NCBI GenBank assembly: GCA_030068145.1
Contig: JAPJBO010000211.1
Coordinates: forward strand, 186,001-250,000
From: Diplonema papillatum
Taxonomy: Eukaryota > Euglenozoa > Diplonemea > Diplonemida > Diplonemidae
Length of the DNA stretch: 64,000 bases
Direction: 5' to 3'
This document shows, piece after piece, positions 34,401 to 46,110 of this stretch (its first letter is position 1; each line of letters begins with the position of its first letter). Under the pieces are notes generated by a model that was not told the DNA's origin, made no database searches, and saw only the letters and a program-made list of their open reading frames with translations. A program made the translations under genes and the position numbers.

Positions 34401-34828
34401 CCACACGACTGTAACACACGTGCACAATGTCGGACGCTAGCGTCTGTCACGAGCATGTGCACTCAGCCGTGCCTTGAAGGTGAGATGAGAGGCATCGGCT
34501 CATTCTCAAATGGTCAAAGGACCATACCCATGGCATACAGCATGTGGCAAAACATGTATCAAAACATGTGGCCGAACGCAAGAAAAGACCTGATGTGATC
34601 ACAATAACAGCTAGGCCACTTCCGCAGTCTCTCTGCCTCGTAGGCGGCCTAAAAGAGAAGCGGTCGTTCTTGCAGTGAAGCATCGTTTCTCCGCTTCCTC
34701 GCTCCCGCTGCCTTGATCGTCCGTTCGTTCCACCGCACTGGGACGCGTTACTCTGTCGCCCGAACGGGTCCTATCCTTGAGTTTTCGACATTCCCCTCTC
34801 GTTTGGATACACGCTCATAAACCTGCAA

Positions 34829-35500
34829 ATAACGCGTGGCGGAGGGTGGGATAGGTCAGGAAATTGCAAACAATAATAAGCAATCTGTTAGCTCAGGAAG
34901 TTGCAAACAACGCGTTCTGTAGGATGCTCAGAAAATTGCAAATAACGTGATCTGTAGGGTGGGACAGTCAGAAAATTGCGAATAACGCGTCGCGGAGGGT
35001 GGGATAGGTCAGGAAATTGCAAATAAGCAATCTGTTAGCTCAGGAAGTTGCAAACAACGCGTTCTGGAGGATGCTCAGAAAATTGCAAATAACGTGATCT
35101 GTAGGGTGGGACAGTCAGAAAATTGCAAATAACGTGATCTGTAGGGTGGGACAGTCAGAAAATTGCGAATAACGCGTCGCGGAGGGTGGGATAGGTCAGG
35201 AAATTGCAAATAAGCAATCTGTTAGCTCAGAAGTTGCAGACAACACGTTCTGGAGGATGCTCAGAAAATTGCAAATAACGTGATCTGTAGGGTGGGACAG
35301 TCAGAAAATTGCGAATAACGCGTCGCGGAGGGTGGGATAGGTCAGGAAATTGCAAATAAGCAATCTGTTAGCTCAGGAAGTTGCAAACAACACGTTCTGG
35401 AGGATGCTCAGAAAATTGCAAATAACGTGATCTGTAGGGTGGGACAGTCAGAAAATTGCGAATAACGCGTCGCGGAGGGTGGGATAGGTCAGGAAGTCGC
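34829..35500 (+). repeat. Satellite-like array of TTGCAAATAACG units
   Basis: Short units of about 45 bases (AATAACGTGATCTGTAGGG and related, each with (A/G)AAATTGC(A/G)AAT) are grouped into higher-order repeats starting near 34829, 34981, 35167, 35311 and 35460. The array ends about 290 bases before the sulfatase start codon. Confidence 0.85.
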
Positions 35501-35786
35501 ATGCCACCAAACTAGTCGTCCCTCGGGGTCTCGACATTAAATCACAAATCAGTCTTGTCAAAAGAACCCATTTGGCAAAGGTCACCCGGAATTTCAAGCG
35601 AACTTCAACTCTAAGAACCGTAACGAGACATCGGAAAAGAAGAGAAAATAACCAAACCGGGGAACAAGAAGCTTCAAGAAGTTCGCCCGCAGCTAACAAT
35701 ATGAGTATTTCCGGCGGCTTTTCTCGACGTCACCCACGTATCCTTACAGACTGGGGGGGGTCGAAAAAAAGAGCTGGCCACGGAAG

Positions 35787-37502
35787 ATGACCCGGTTTGC
35801 GCAAGCGTGGGTGCTGGCGGTCGTCCAGCTGCTGCTGTTGAATCGCGCGGCGTCCGCGGGTGCCCCGTGCGCCGACTGCCCGAACATCGTGCTGCTGCTG
35901 TCGCAGCAGCAGGACATCCTGATCGGCGGGTGGGCGGCTATGAACAAGACAAAGACGCTGCTCAAGCCGCTGGGTACCCACGCGGCGCAGTTCCGCGTGC
36001 ACACGCCCCTCAGCGCGCCGTCTCGGGCCCAGCTGCAGACCGGCAAGTACCTGCACAACATCAAGTCAGGCCAGCCGACCCCCGCGAGCAAGCTCTTCGG
36101 CACCGGCGGCGTCGCATCCATCGACCTCGGCGGCAAAGTGTACCCATCCGTGTTCCCGACCATACTGCGGGAGCAGCAAGGGTACGTGACTGGTATCTTC
36201 GGAAAGTGTATGGACGGCGGCTGCGGGGTGAACACACAAGGTGGGTCCGGGTTTAATTCGAACGAAACCGCCGATCTGCGGCTCATGGGCGCGTTCGACC
36301 GCTGGTTCGAGGCGCTTGACGACGGGCAGTACGCCAACGGCAGCTTCTTCGACACGTCCGCTGCCGGCTGCTCGTTCCCGTGGAACGAGACCGCGTGCAC
36401 GGTCAAAACCGCGCCGGGCGGTGCCTGGGCGGGGCTCGGCGACGGGTATGACACTGCGACGATTGCGAACGCGACCATCGAATGGATCAAGGAGGTCGCC
36501 CAAGGGGACCAGCCGTTCTTCGCGTACATGGCGCCGTATGCTGCGGTCGCGCCGGCGATCCCTGCCCCCTGGTACACATCGGGAACCGCCTGCGACAACG
36601 CGACGTTCCAAAACGACCCGAGCTGGAACTTCAGCGGCATGCGCCACACAGCGTGTTCGGCGGAACCTCCCAAAGGCAACCCCGTCGATTGGCCGCCGAC
36701 GGACTACCACGAGATAGTGTCCTGTCCTCCTGGGCTCACTGCTGACGAAGCCGCGGCGCTGGAGGTTGCGGCGCAAGACCGGTGCAAGGCGTTCATGTCG
36801 GTTGACGACGCTTTCGCCGGCGTGTACGAGGCAGTCGAGGCGGCGGGGGTGATGAACAACACGTACTTCATCGTCACGAGTGACCAGGGGTACAACCAAG
36901 GGCACCACATGCTGCTTTCGGACGCGAACGTCGTGTATGAACACGCGTTGAACGTCGAAACCTTCGTGGTTGGTCCGGGAGTGCAGGAGGATAGCTTTGT
37001 GTCGGGGTTGTTCACAACGGTGGACCTGGCGCCGACCATTCTCGGGTTTGCCTGCGTCGACACCCCGGCTGACATGGACGGGAAGTCGCTGGTCAGCACA
37101 TTCGCGCAGAACGCGACGGACCCGGAACTCTCGGCGTGCGTTAAGGCGCACATCAGCGGGCACCCGCCGCCGAATCGGACGTCGGTCCCGCACGAGTTCT
37201 TCAACCAGGGCCCGCTCTCCGCCGGCGGCGCTTCGAGGCCGCTCGACGACTGGTCGAACACGTACATCGGCGTCACGTACCAGGACGCGAGCTCGTACTA
37301 CAAATACGCCCTTTTCGACCCGAAAGGGACGGAAACCGCGTTCGCGGCGCCGTACATGCGCGAGATGTTCGACCTCGCCGGCGATCCGTACGAGACCCGG
37401 AACATCTACAACGACACGCTGCTGGCGAACGAGTCGCTGGTCAAGCTACTGGAGGACGCCGTGCACACCTGGTACCAGTGTTCCGGGAAAACTTGCTCGT
37501 AG
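35787..37502 (+). CDS. Secreted sulfatase-family protein with altered active site
   Basis: A single frame of 571 residues, close to the usual size of arylsulfatases and GlcNAc-6-sulfatases. Residues 1-24 form a signal peptide, and many Asn-x-Ser/Thr sites fit a secreted glycoprotein. The fold is recognisable from Pro-Asn-Ile-Val-Leu (32-36), Ser-Ala-Pro-Ser-Arg (76-80) with Leu-Gln-Thr-Gly, Gly-Ile-Phe-Gly-Lys, Thr-Ser-Asp-Gln-Gly-Tyr (364-369) and Val-Val-Gly-Pro-Gly. Key positions differ from active eukaryotic enzymes. The metal-binding Asp-Asp is Gln40-Gln41, the formylglycine Cys is Ser76, the His of Ser-Asp-His-Gly is Gln367, and the Lys before Tyr-Glu appears missing. It is probably a non-catalytic, binding-only homologue. 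Repeated copies of its last 35 codons fill 37.6-40.0 kb. Confidence 0.85.
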   Translation: MTRFAQAWVLAVVQLLLLNRAASAGAPCADCPNIVLLLSQQQDILIGGWAAMNKTKTLLKPLGTHAAQFRVHTPLSAPSRAQLQTGKYLHNIKSGQPTPASKLFGTGGVASIDLGGKVYPSVFPTILREQQGYVTGIFGKCMDGGCGVNTQGGSGFNSNETADLRLMGAFDRWFEALDDGQYANGSFFDTSAAGCSFPWNETACTVKTAPGGAWAGLGDGYDTATIANATIEWIKEVAQGDQPFFAYMAPYAAVAPAIPAPWYTSGTACDNATFQNDPSWNFSGMRHTACSAEPPKGNPVDWPPTDYHEIVSCPPGLTADEAAALEVAAQDRCKAFMSVDDAFAGVYEAVEAAGVMNNTYFIVTSDQGYNQGHHMLLSDANVVYEHALNVETFVVGPGVQEDSFVSGLFTTVDLAPTILGFACVDTPADMDGKSLVSTFAQNATDPELSACVKAHISGHPPPNRTSVPHEFFNQGPLSAGGASRPLDDWSNTYIGVTYQDASSYYKYALFDPKGTETAFAAPYMREMFDLAGDPYETRNIYNDTLLANESLVKLLEDAVHTWYQCSGKTCS

Positions 37503-39112
37503 GTCGCTTAATTGGTGGACTTGTTTCACTGCGCGGACAATGCAGCGTTTGCGTGTCTGATGGTCACGATGTTACCCACAGCAAACGTGACAGCGACGCC
37601 CGCACCGTGTAGAACGACACGTTGCTGGGGACTGGTGTTTACTGCTCGGAAAATGCAGCGTTTGCATGTCTGATGGTCACGATTTTTCCCACAGCGAAGG
37701 TGTCGACAGAGACACGTTGCTGGCGAAGGAGTCGTTGATCAAGCTGCAGGAGGCCGCAATGCGTAGGTCGCTTAATTGGCGGACTGGTGTTCACTGCTCG
37801 GACAATGCAGCGTTTGCATGTCTGATGGGCAAGATTTTGCCCACAGCGAAGGTGTCGACAGAGCCCGGAGCATATACAACGACACTGCTGGCGAAGGAGT
37901 CGTTGATCAAGCTACTGAAAGCCGCAGTGCACACCTGGTACCAGTGCGCCGGAAAAACCTGCGTAGGTCGCCCAATTGGCGAACCGGTGTTTACTGCTCG
38001 GACAATGCAGCGTTTGCATGTTTGATGGTCACGGTTTTTCCCACAGCAAAGTGTCGGCAGAACCCGGAACATATACAACGACACTGCTGGCGAAGGAGTC
38101 GTTGATCAAGCTGCAGGAGGCCGCAATGCGTAGGTCGCTTAATTGGCGGACTGGTGTTCACTGCTCGGACAATGCAGCGTTTGCATGTCTGATGGGCAAG
38201 ATTTTGCCCACAGCGAAGGTGTCGACAGAGCCCGGAACATATACAACGACACTGCTGGCGAAGGAGTCGTTGATCAAGCTACTGAAAGCCGCAGTGCACA
38301 CCTGGTACCAATGCCGGAAAAACCTGCGTAGGTCGCCCAATTGGCGAACCGGTGTGTTTACTGCTCGGACAATGCAGCGTTTGCATGTTTGATGGTCACG
38401 ATTTTTCCCACAGCAAAGGTGTCGACAGAGAAGCCCGGAACATATACAACGACACGTTGCTGGCGAAGGAGTTGTTGATCAAGCTGCTGGAGGCTGCAGT
38501 GCACACCTGGTACCAGTGTTAGGGCAACAGCCAGGAACACACTGGTAGGTGAGCAGCGACACCTCCTGAAAGTGAGCCAAGGGCGAAGGACGTATCTGCG
38601 GCTGCTGCGGCAGTTGCCCGCTGGCAACCACACGCAGAACGCGGGGAAGGGGAACGTGTTTTCCCAACTACATTAAAGCCCCTTCCCGACCGTAGTATCC
38701 GAGGAAGGTGCAAACATGGAGGGTGCTACGGTAGCCTGCATGCACGGGTCTCGGGCCTCGTGCAAAGGCGGGTCCTTTGTGATCCGCCGCGAAGTTCTCT
38801 CCTGGTGCAATCCGGAGACCGGCGTCGAGTTTCGGCTGCCGGTTCCCTCGGGCGGCAATCCTAAGGGAGAGAGAGCGCCAGACACAATCCATCTTAAAAA
38901 GGACCACACACGCTCACCTGGTACCAGTGTGTCGGGAAAACCTGCACGTAGGTCGCCCAATGGGCGGACCGGTGCGTTTGCATGTCTGATGGTCACGGGT
39001 TTGCCCACAGCAAACGTGTCGACAGAGCAGCCCGGAACTACAACGACACGCTGCAGGTGAAGGAGTCGTTGATCAAGCTGCTGGAGGCCGCAGTGCACAC
39101 CTGGTACCAGTG
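37503..39112 (+). pseudogene. Array of truncated 3' copies of the sulfatase gene
   Basis: The end of the gene (Ile-Tyr-Asn-Asp-Thr-Leu-Leu through Trp-Tyr-Gln-Cys) recurs in copies whose ACCTGGTACCA(G/A) block lies near 37937, 38303, 38508, 38918 and 39100. They are separated by a repeated spacer with CTGCTCGGACAATGCAGCG. Frames are broken between copies. R8 copy 2 interrupts the array. Confidence 0.9.
38555..38911 (+). repeat. R8 repeat, copy 2
   Basis: Differs from copy 1 mainly by an extra 24 bases near 38622-38645. It is inserted in the sulfatase 3' array. Confidence 0.85.
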
Positions 39113-40045
39113 TTCCGTAGCGGACTCGTTTCACTGCTCAGACAATGCAGCGTTCAGTGTCTGATGATTTTTCCCACAGCGAACGTGACAGCCCGGTCCA
39201 CGTACAATGACACGTTGCTGGGGACTGGTGTTTACTGCTCGGACAATGCATCGTTTGTATGTCTGAGATTTTTTCCCACAGCGAGGGTGTCGACGGAGAA
39301 GCCACAACATATATGGTACGATGCCAAGCCCCCCCCTTTCTGGCTATTATACAACGACACGTTGCTGGCGAAACGAGTCGTTGATCAAGCTGCTGGAGGC
39401 CGCAGTGCACACCTGGTACCAGTGTTCCGTAGCGGACTCGTTTCACTGCTCAGACAATGCAGCGTTCAGTGTCTGATGATTTTTCCCACAGCGAACGTGA
39501 CAGCCCGGTCCACGTACAATGACACGTTGCTGGGGACTGGTGTTTACTGCTCGGACAATGCATCGTTTGTATGTCTGAGATTTTTTCCCACAGCGAGGGT
39601 GTCGACGGAGAAGCCACAACATATATGGTACGATGCCAAGCCCCCCCCTTTCTGGCTATTATACAACGACACGTTGCTGGCGAAACGAGTCGTTGATCAA
39701 GCTGCTGGAGGCCGCAGTGCACACCTGGTACCAGTGTTCCGTAGCGGACTCGTTTCACTGCTCAGACAATGCAGCGTTCAGTGTCTGATGATTTTTCCCA
39801 CAGCGAACGTGACAGCCCGCTCCACGTACAATGACACGTTGCTGGGGACTGGTGTTTACTGCTCGGATAATGCATCGTTTGTATGTCTGAGATTTTTTCC
39901 CACAGCGAGGGTGTCGACGGAGAAGCCACAACATATGGTACGATGCCAAACCCCCCCCCTTTCTGGCTATTATACAACGACACGTTGCTGGCGAAACGAG
40001 TCATCGATCAAGCTGCTGGAGGCCACCTGATACCAGTGTTCCGGA
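39113..40045 (+). repeat. 312-base tandem repeat, three copies
   Basis: Units start at 39113, 39425 and 39737. The first two are almost identical, and the third has small deletions. Each unit contains one sulfatase 3' fragment. A 306-residue open frame spans all three because the period is divisible by three, but it has no independent support as a gene. Confidence 0.95.
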
Positions 40046-40179
40046 AAAACCTGCAGGCAATGCGAGGGCCCGCTGAATCTCATGAACGATCCCCAAACAG
40101 AAAATCCCGCAAGGTGCCGGAAACCTCGGCTTCCTGGCTCAAACTACACCCCGGACTTCAGCAGCCGTATACTAGGCCA

Positions 40180-40310
40180 ATGCGGGAGTGAAAAAGTGTG
40201 GGAGTGCCACTCCCGCATTGAGGGGGTCCCACTCCCGCACTGAGGGAGTGAGGCCGACCGCACAAACGACCACAAAACCACTCCCGCATCGAGGGAGAGG
40301 GAGTCCGGGG
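40180..40310. repeat. Fold-back segment of CACTCCCGCA inverted motifs
   Basis: TGCGGGAGTG at 40181 faces three CACTCCCGCA(T/C) copies at 40208-40290, so the segment can form alternative hairpins. It has no relation to a gene. Confidence 0.6.
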
Positions 40311-40420
40311 TGTACCCTCGCACAAATAGATAAAACCCGTGACCTCTTTCCGCGCCAAGTTGCAGAGCATCCGCAGCTCAGCAACTATCGTAAGCAACAT
40401 TATACCTCGAGAACCAAACA

Positions 40421-40704
40421 AAAAAATACTCGACGTAGCTGCTTCGACTCCGAATGGAAGGAGGAAATATAGAGGTAAGGGGCAATACAATACAAACACA
40501 ATCTATTTTGTTCTTCGCTTACACCACCGTGTGTTGCATTCTCACTCAGGGCTTTGACCTGTTGTGTTTGTGTGATTTGTCGTGTAGGGGTAGACCCGCA
40601 TGACCTCACGTCCGTTCAACACGTGGTCCGGTAGTTACGGATCCCTTCGGTTCTTTGTCGGGCAACATCGTCGAGCATTTCCTTTCAAGCTGGCGCTTAT
40701 GTAC
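40421..40704 (-). repeat. R2 dispersed repeat, reverse strand
   Basis: The one clear antisense copy of R2, full length, in the spacer between the sulfatase and FkbM genes. Confidence 0.85.
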
Positions 40705-41807
40705 AAGATCAGCCAACCGACTGACCCGACCGTCGCCGGAAACACAAGAAAACGTAATCCCATGGGTCAGGTCTGAGTTGGGCTGACCAAAAGATAAATC
40801 AACTGCCTTCGAAAAGAGTGAGCTGGTCTGGCTCTCGCTGTCAGGGGGAAAAAAGGAAACGTGTATCCGCGAGGTCTAAGTCATCACCGCACTGGCTCAC
40901 TAGTTGTCGGACGCATGTTGCAACACATTGGAACTTCCACTTGAAGAGTCCCGGTTGCGCCGCGTGTGGGTCTCACTTGAATTTTCACTTCAAATATCCC
41001 GATTCGCGGCGAGTGGGTTTAACCACTAAGGACGAACTACCACTATAGGGGTAGTTAATTCAAGAAAGTTCGCGGGTGTCAAGTTGGCGGGTGAGAGGCC
41101 AAAGAATGGTCGAAAGTGGTCGCTGTTTGCTTTATTGGAGAGATCTGACACAGATCTTTAAAATGCGTCCTTCGTCGGGCAGAAATCCTGCTCCGAGCTC
41201 TCAACGGATACCCGAGGTTTGCCCTTTTCCCAAATTAACTTTCCTCCTGCCTCCGTCCTTAAGTGGTTAACCCCACTTTTTCACTTGACCTGTCCCGATG
41301 TGGTTTTTCGCCATCCCAGTGCGGCGCGTAGGTTTCACTTGAAATGAACGGGGTTTTTCCCGAACTATCCCGACGTGGTTTCCAGCCATCGCGGCATGTG
41401 CGTTCCACTTGAGCCATTCGGTTGTGTGGGGCGGGTTTACCCAAGCTATCCCAAAGCGTGCATGCGGACGGTACCCAGTCCGATGTGCGGGCAAGCGGGG
41501 CTCACTTGAGCTATCCGTGATGCCCGGCGTGTGGCTTTCACATTTTCTATACATTTGCGTTTTTTTTCCGTGTCCTCCGTGTTTTTGCGACAACCAATTT
41601 CTGCTTCCCTGGAGACAGTATTTGTTACAGCTAAAAAGAACGTTGGCAGCGGGGCGTTAACCAGAACACATGCAGGTTAAATCGCACAAACAAAAATGGC
41701 GTTCTGGGAGCTCTCTCGTATCCGTCGACGGGTCGGTTTGCGTGCTTTTACGTTTCCGCAAGCCAATACCACCGCCGAGGCTGCACCGCCCGGACTTTGG
41801 CGAGAAC

Positions 41808-42735
41808 GTGGGGGGTCCAAGACTACACTCCACGAAGGAATGTACTTGTTGTCGGTCACATACAGTCCCGGACATGGCTAGCCATGACCCATAACGAAAG
41901 CGTGCACTAAATATACAACCCGTAACCACATAGCCCTTTCTTGCTCTAAGAGAACCCATTCATGAACGGTCACACGGAGACCCTAAACCCCCGGAATTTC
42001 AAGCGAACTTTAACTCTGAAAAGAAGTCGCTCGGATGAAGCTCTTTAGCCAACTCGCCCGTTAAAGATCTACGCAGTACAATACATGCAGAAGGTCCTGT
42101 GCTCGTCGCGGTGTTTGCTGCATCCGGGTAGACTTGTCCACCATTTGTGCTCGTCCCGAGTTGAGTCTCGCCCATTGCTTCGAAGTCATGCTCGCGCACG
42201 CGTCGAGGCCATTTCTCTTCGCTGCCCCAGCAGTGCTTGGATTCGGGCGGAGAACTTGTTGCCAAGAACGTGGGGGGCCCAAGACTACACTCCACGAAGG
42301 AATGTACTTGGTGTCGGTCACATACAGTCCCGGACATGGCTAGCCATAACCCATAACGAAAGCGTGCACTAAATATACAACCCGTAACCGCATAGCTCTT
42401 TCTTGCTCTAAGAGAACCCATTCATGAACGGTCACACGGAGACCCTAAACCCCCGGAATTTCAAGCGAACTTTAACTCTGAAAAGAAGTCGCTCGGATGA
42501 AGCTCTTTAGCCAACTCGCCCGTTAAAGATCTACGCAGTACATGCAGAACGTCCTGTGCTCGTCGCGGTGTTTGCTGCATCCGGGTAGACTTGTCCACCA
42601 TTTGTGCTCGTCCCGAGTTCAGTCTCGCCCATTGTTTCGAAGTCATGCTCGCGCACGCGTCGAGGCCATGTCTCTTCGCTGCCCCAGCAGTGCTTGGATT
42701 CGGGCGGAGAACTTGTTGCCAAGAACGTGCTGTTG
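41808..42735 (+). repeat. Tandem duplication of an R5-containing unit (about 460 bases)
   Basis: Two R5 type-b copies (41808-42016 and 42268-42480) with CCCGGACATGGCTAGCCAT and CCCCGGAATTTCAAGCGAAC are each followed by the same 250-base block. Copies differ at few positions, so the duplication is recent. Confidence 0.85.
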
Positions 42736-42736
42736 G

Positions 42737-42830
42737 GAATTCTGTGTACCTGCTGCCATCGTTCGCCTGTGGTAGCCGTTTCTCAGGCTTCCTTTCCGGA
42801 ATCATCAGCCACCCGTTGCACCACTCCGCG
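42737..42830 (-). pseudogene. 18S rDNA fragment, reverse strand
   Basis: The reverse complement carries GCCTGAGAAACGGCTACCAC and neighbouring 18S sequence. It overlaps the same gene region as the 34-kb fragment but is a separate copy. Confidence 0.75.
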
Positions 42831-42835
42831 TTTCG

Positions 42836-43990
42836 TTGCCCATTATTGAGTTCTGTAAAGTGCAAGTGCCATCAAGGCAGACGAGCACTGTCCACGGGCT
42901 AATGTTACTTCGTCCCTTTGTCACCGTACTATACCACAAGGGGCACCACGAGGGCCTAGCACCTGTGGGCTTAGGCTCTTTATCCAGGGCACCTATTGCT
43001 CAGGAAGATGAGATTCTGCGTGTCGTAATAAGCGTGGGGGGCCCGGAGAAGCAAGAGGAAGAGGAACGGGAGTTTTCATGCACAGTTTCCATCTCCCGTC
43101 GCACTATCTGCGCCGGCTCTTTTTGATGCTGACCTTGGACGAAGAGGTTGGGTCACTTGGGAGAGTCAACGATGATGAGGATGAGGTCAAACTGGTCATT
43201 TCCAAGTCAAGTTCTCTTCCCGCTCGTTGCCCAGTATAGGAAAGGAGATGCTCCCGCGTGGAGCCCTGTGGTCTCCAGGAGGACGGAAGGATCCCTACAC
43301 GGGCGTACTCCTCCCGGGTTGGGAAGTTAGCTGTGGGTACACCCGCAAACCCAGTGTGCCACACACCGCAAATCCAGTGTAAATCCGGTGTATGCCACCG
43401 GCAAATCCAGTGTGGAATTCAGTGGACACCGCGGAAACAGGCGATCGCAGGATTCGCACCCGATTTCCGGGTGTCGCACACTGGGTTTGCGGGTGGGCAA
43501 TGGACCGCACAGTGTAACTCTTGCAGTTTACTGAGGGAACTGGAGCAAGACGCATGGCTAGACGAGCACAACCACCTCGAACCGACACCAGAAGAATTCG
43601 GGGTGGGGCTGGCTTCGACGACTAGTAATATCCCGGTATATGGTAGCACTCCTGAACAAGCCCGAACCAACAGGATCAAAGAATGTCAGTCACACCTTCC
43701 CGATTTTTTTTTCGCAGGTGGCGTGACGTCGTCCCAGCGGCGATCATAGCTTGCCTCATGGTCGGTGTTCTTCCCGGTGCTGAAAGTACACCGTGTCCCA
43801 TACCTGATGGTCAACGATGCATGATGTGAAGTCAAAGACTGGCAAGTCAGTAGGTCAATATGCCGGTGTTCTATATTGCAAGAGCGCTATCTCACTTCGA
43901 GTGAGCCAATCACACAATGAACCGGGGCAACCCCGCGCGGGATAACTTGGCGATAACCAGCGTGACCTCGCCTCGGGAATCTCAAAGTTC
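42836..43990. other. Gene-free spacer
   Basis: Short open frames have no domain. 43335-43500 holds several CAAATCCAGTGT-type motifs and one inverted counterpart. Confidence 0.4.
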
Positions 43991-43994
43991 GCTG

Positions 43995-44169
43995 AAAAAG
44001 ACAGGCGCTTCGTTTTGTTTGTGCGTGCCGGTTGATCGTTTTCCCACTTGTATTTACCCTGTGTATATTCCGGTAAGGAGTTCTGATCAACCACCAAAAA
44101 CACGATGCCTACGGCTTTTTTTAGCCTGCACAATACATTGAAGAGCAACCCGCAAGATTGTTAGTACTA
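43995..44169 (-). repeat. R3 dispersed repeat, reverse strand
   Basis: Full-length antisense copy, close to 4897-5069. Confidence 0.8.
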
Positions 44170-44785
44170 AAAAAAAAGCTGGCTGCGCGCAAACGCAGCA
44201 GCCGGCCACACGGCCGCCCCGCACTCGATACGCGTGCAGGAACGAGGGACCGTGGGCGATGAAGAAATCTGACGGTGTTCGATCAATGGATCTTGAATGA
44301 GAGGCGACTGAGGCGATTTCCAAAAAAAATCGTTTGTTGGTACGTGTCGGGGAAGGATTACCCTGGTAGTGTGCTAGTTCAGGCAATTTTCTCCCAAACA
44401 TGCTGCCAGCGTCTTTCACCTCTATTCTTGCACTTCAATTGTTCTCCGAAAAACACGTCTGAATCGCAAGGTTTGATCCGATCGGTGTTTGGTCAATGGA
44501 TCTTGAATGAGAGCGACTGACGATTTCCACAAACCATCTGGTCTCGTGAGGTTCACACTTCAAAGGCATGGACTGATTCTTGGGGAAAAAGGTCGTTCGA
44601 ATGAAAACTCTCGCCGACACTCAGCTGTTAAGGATCTACGCTCACGACCCCACAAAAAGTAGCCCGACTAGGACACAACCGCAAACGGAACCCAAAAACA
44701 ATCGGAAACCCCAGGAAAGTTTGATCCACACCGGTGTTGGTTCATAAAACGCCTGCAAAATGTGTCGCCAAACCGCCGGGACCCT

Positions 44786-44850
44786 GAAAGGACCCTGAAA
44801 GGACCCTGAAAGGACCCTGAAAGGACCCTGAAAGGACCCTGAAAGACCCC
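44786..44850 (+). repeat. Minisatellite GGACCCTGAAA x 6
   Basis: Six near-perfect 11-base units. Confidence 0.95.
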
Positions 44851-44920
44851 CTGTTTTTCGGAAAAAAGGGGGGCCCCAGCAGCTCAAAACCAGAAACCTA
44901 CCACTTGGCCCTCCAATCTC

Positions 44921-45100
44921 AACGGACTCGCCTGTGCCCTGGTAGCACGGGTAGTCCTGGCTGTGGCGAGCTACGAACAGCCGCCTGGCAAACCAGTCTT
45001 ACACCGCTGTCCTGTCTGCAGACACTCAGGTTCCGCGCTGATGATGGTCCGCCTTTCCGTGTCGTGGCTTAGAGGACCGAAACACGGCGCGGACGAGACC
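44921..45100 (+). repeat. R6 dispersed repeat
   Basis: Relative of 30833-30971, extending further 3' to a GACCGAAACACGGCGCGGA block shared with the 50-kb copy. Confidence 0.7.
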
Positions 45101-45885
45101 AGTGCGGTGTTGAGCACATACCCATTCCAAGCACGTTCTTGCAATCTCCCCGTCCACCAATCTTTCCTTCTTTTTTCTGTTTCGCCCTATTTGCGCGCCC
45201 AGTTTCCACACGATTCTGGCCTCATCACGTTTTGCCGCGACGCCACCTTCCCAGCTTGCTTTGCAGTCGGGCTGTCGGCGATAGACCCTTTCTTCCCCTC
45301 TTTTTCGTACTAACACTTCTTGTCGGCAGTCGTGCGCTGGCCCAGAGGAAACGCCCGTACTGCATGTCGCCTTGGATAAGAAAACGCTCCGGGAACAGCC
45401 CGAAAGTGGAAATATCTTCCTCCTTGTTGGCGTTCTCCCACTGCTATTAACTCCTGCTTCTTTGCCGGCGCAGAAAAGTACGTGCGCTCGGCTAAAGGCC
45501 GGCGCGGGAGAGACTGGTGGTATCTGTTCGGCGCCAGTTCCCGGGGGGGGAAGACCCCCCCGACTCCGTTTCCCGTGGTGACCCAAATACCGCGAGATAC
45601 TGAGAAACTCCGCAAAACAACCCAATTTTCGGGCACATGGGACCCCGAAAGCAATGTTCGACCGAAGCAGTGTGATGGGCGGGTTCGAACCCGGGCCTAC
45701 CGACCTGAAGGCCGACGCCTGCTCACTCTGCGACCCCTTTGCATTTTGGCAGGGCACATCCCCCAGCTCCAAAAAAAAACAATACACTTTTGAGTGTAGA
45801 GAAAAGTGGGGTTGGCTCGAATAGAGGCTATTCACATTGCATGTTCATAGGACCTCCAGTCTCGAAGGACAACTAGAACCACGTC

Positions 45886-46008
45886 TGCCCCGACTGCACG
45901 ACGAGCCCCCGGGAAACAGCCGCGCTGGGCGAAGCGCTCCCGCCGGTGTCGGAGGTCCGGCGCAACCTCAAAGCTGTTTTTCGGGCGTCAAAGCGAGGTG
46001 CGTATTAC
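45886..46008 (+). pseudogene. 5'-region fragment of the FkbM gene
   Basis: Copy of about 47305-47455 with an internal deletion of about 33 bases, 1.1 kb upstream of the intact gene. It is fused at GTCAAAGCGAGG to an R4-type repeat. Confidence 0.85.
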
Positions 46009-46110
46009 ATGAAACTTAGGTAGGCAGGTGAGTTCCGCTTGTGCGCACGAACAAGATTTTGGCTCCTATATATATCTGAGTGTAACTTCCGGCTCTTATA
46101 CTGTAGTTGG
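46009..46110 (+). repeat. R4-type repeat joined to the FkbM fragment
   Basis: Contains ATTACATGAAACTTA, GCAGGTGAGTTCCGCTTG and CGCACGAACAAGATTTTGG. The reverse-strand relative is at 30346-30451. Confidence 0.7.

Noticed and set aside
39110-40030. 306-residue open frame across the 312-base repeats
   Set aside because: It stays open only because the period is a multiple of three. It combines sulfatase fragments in shifted frames with spacer.
45665-45745. Possible tRNA gene on the minus strand
   Set aside because: Box A-like and box B-like stretches (GGGTTCGAACCC) are present at suitable spacing, but the T stem, anticodon stem and acceptor stem do not pair properly. It may be a tRNA-derived relic.
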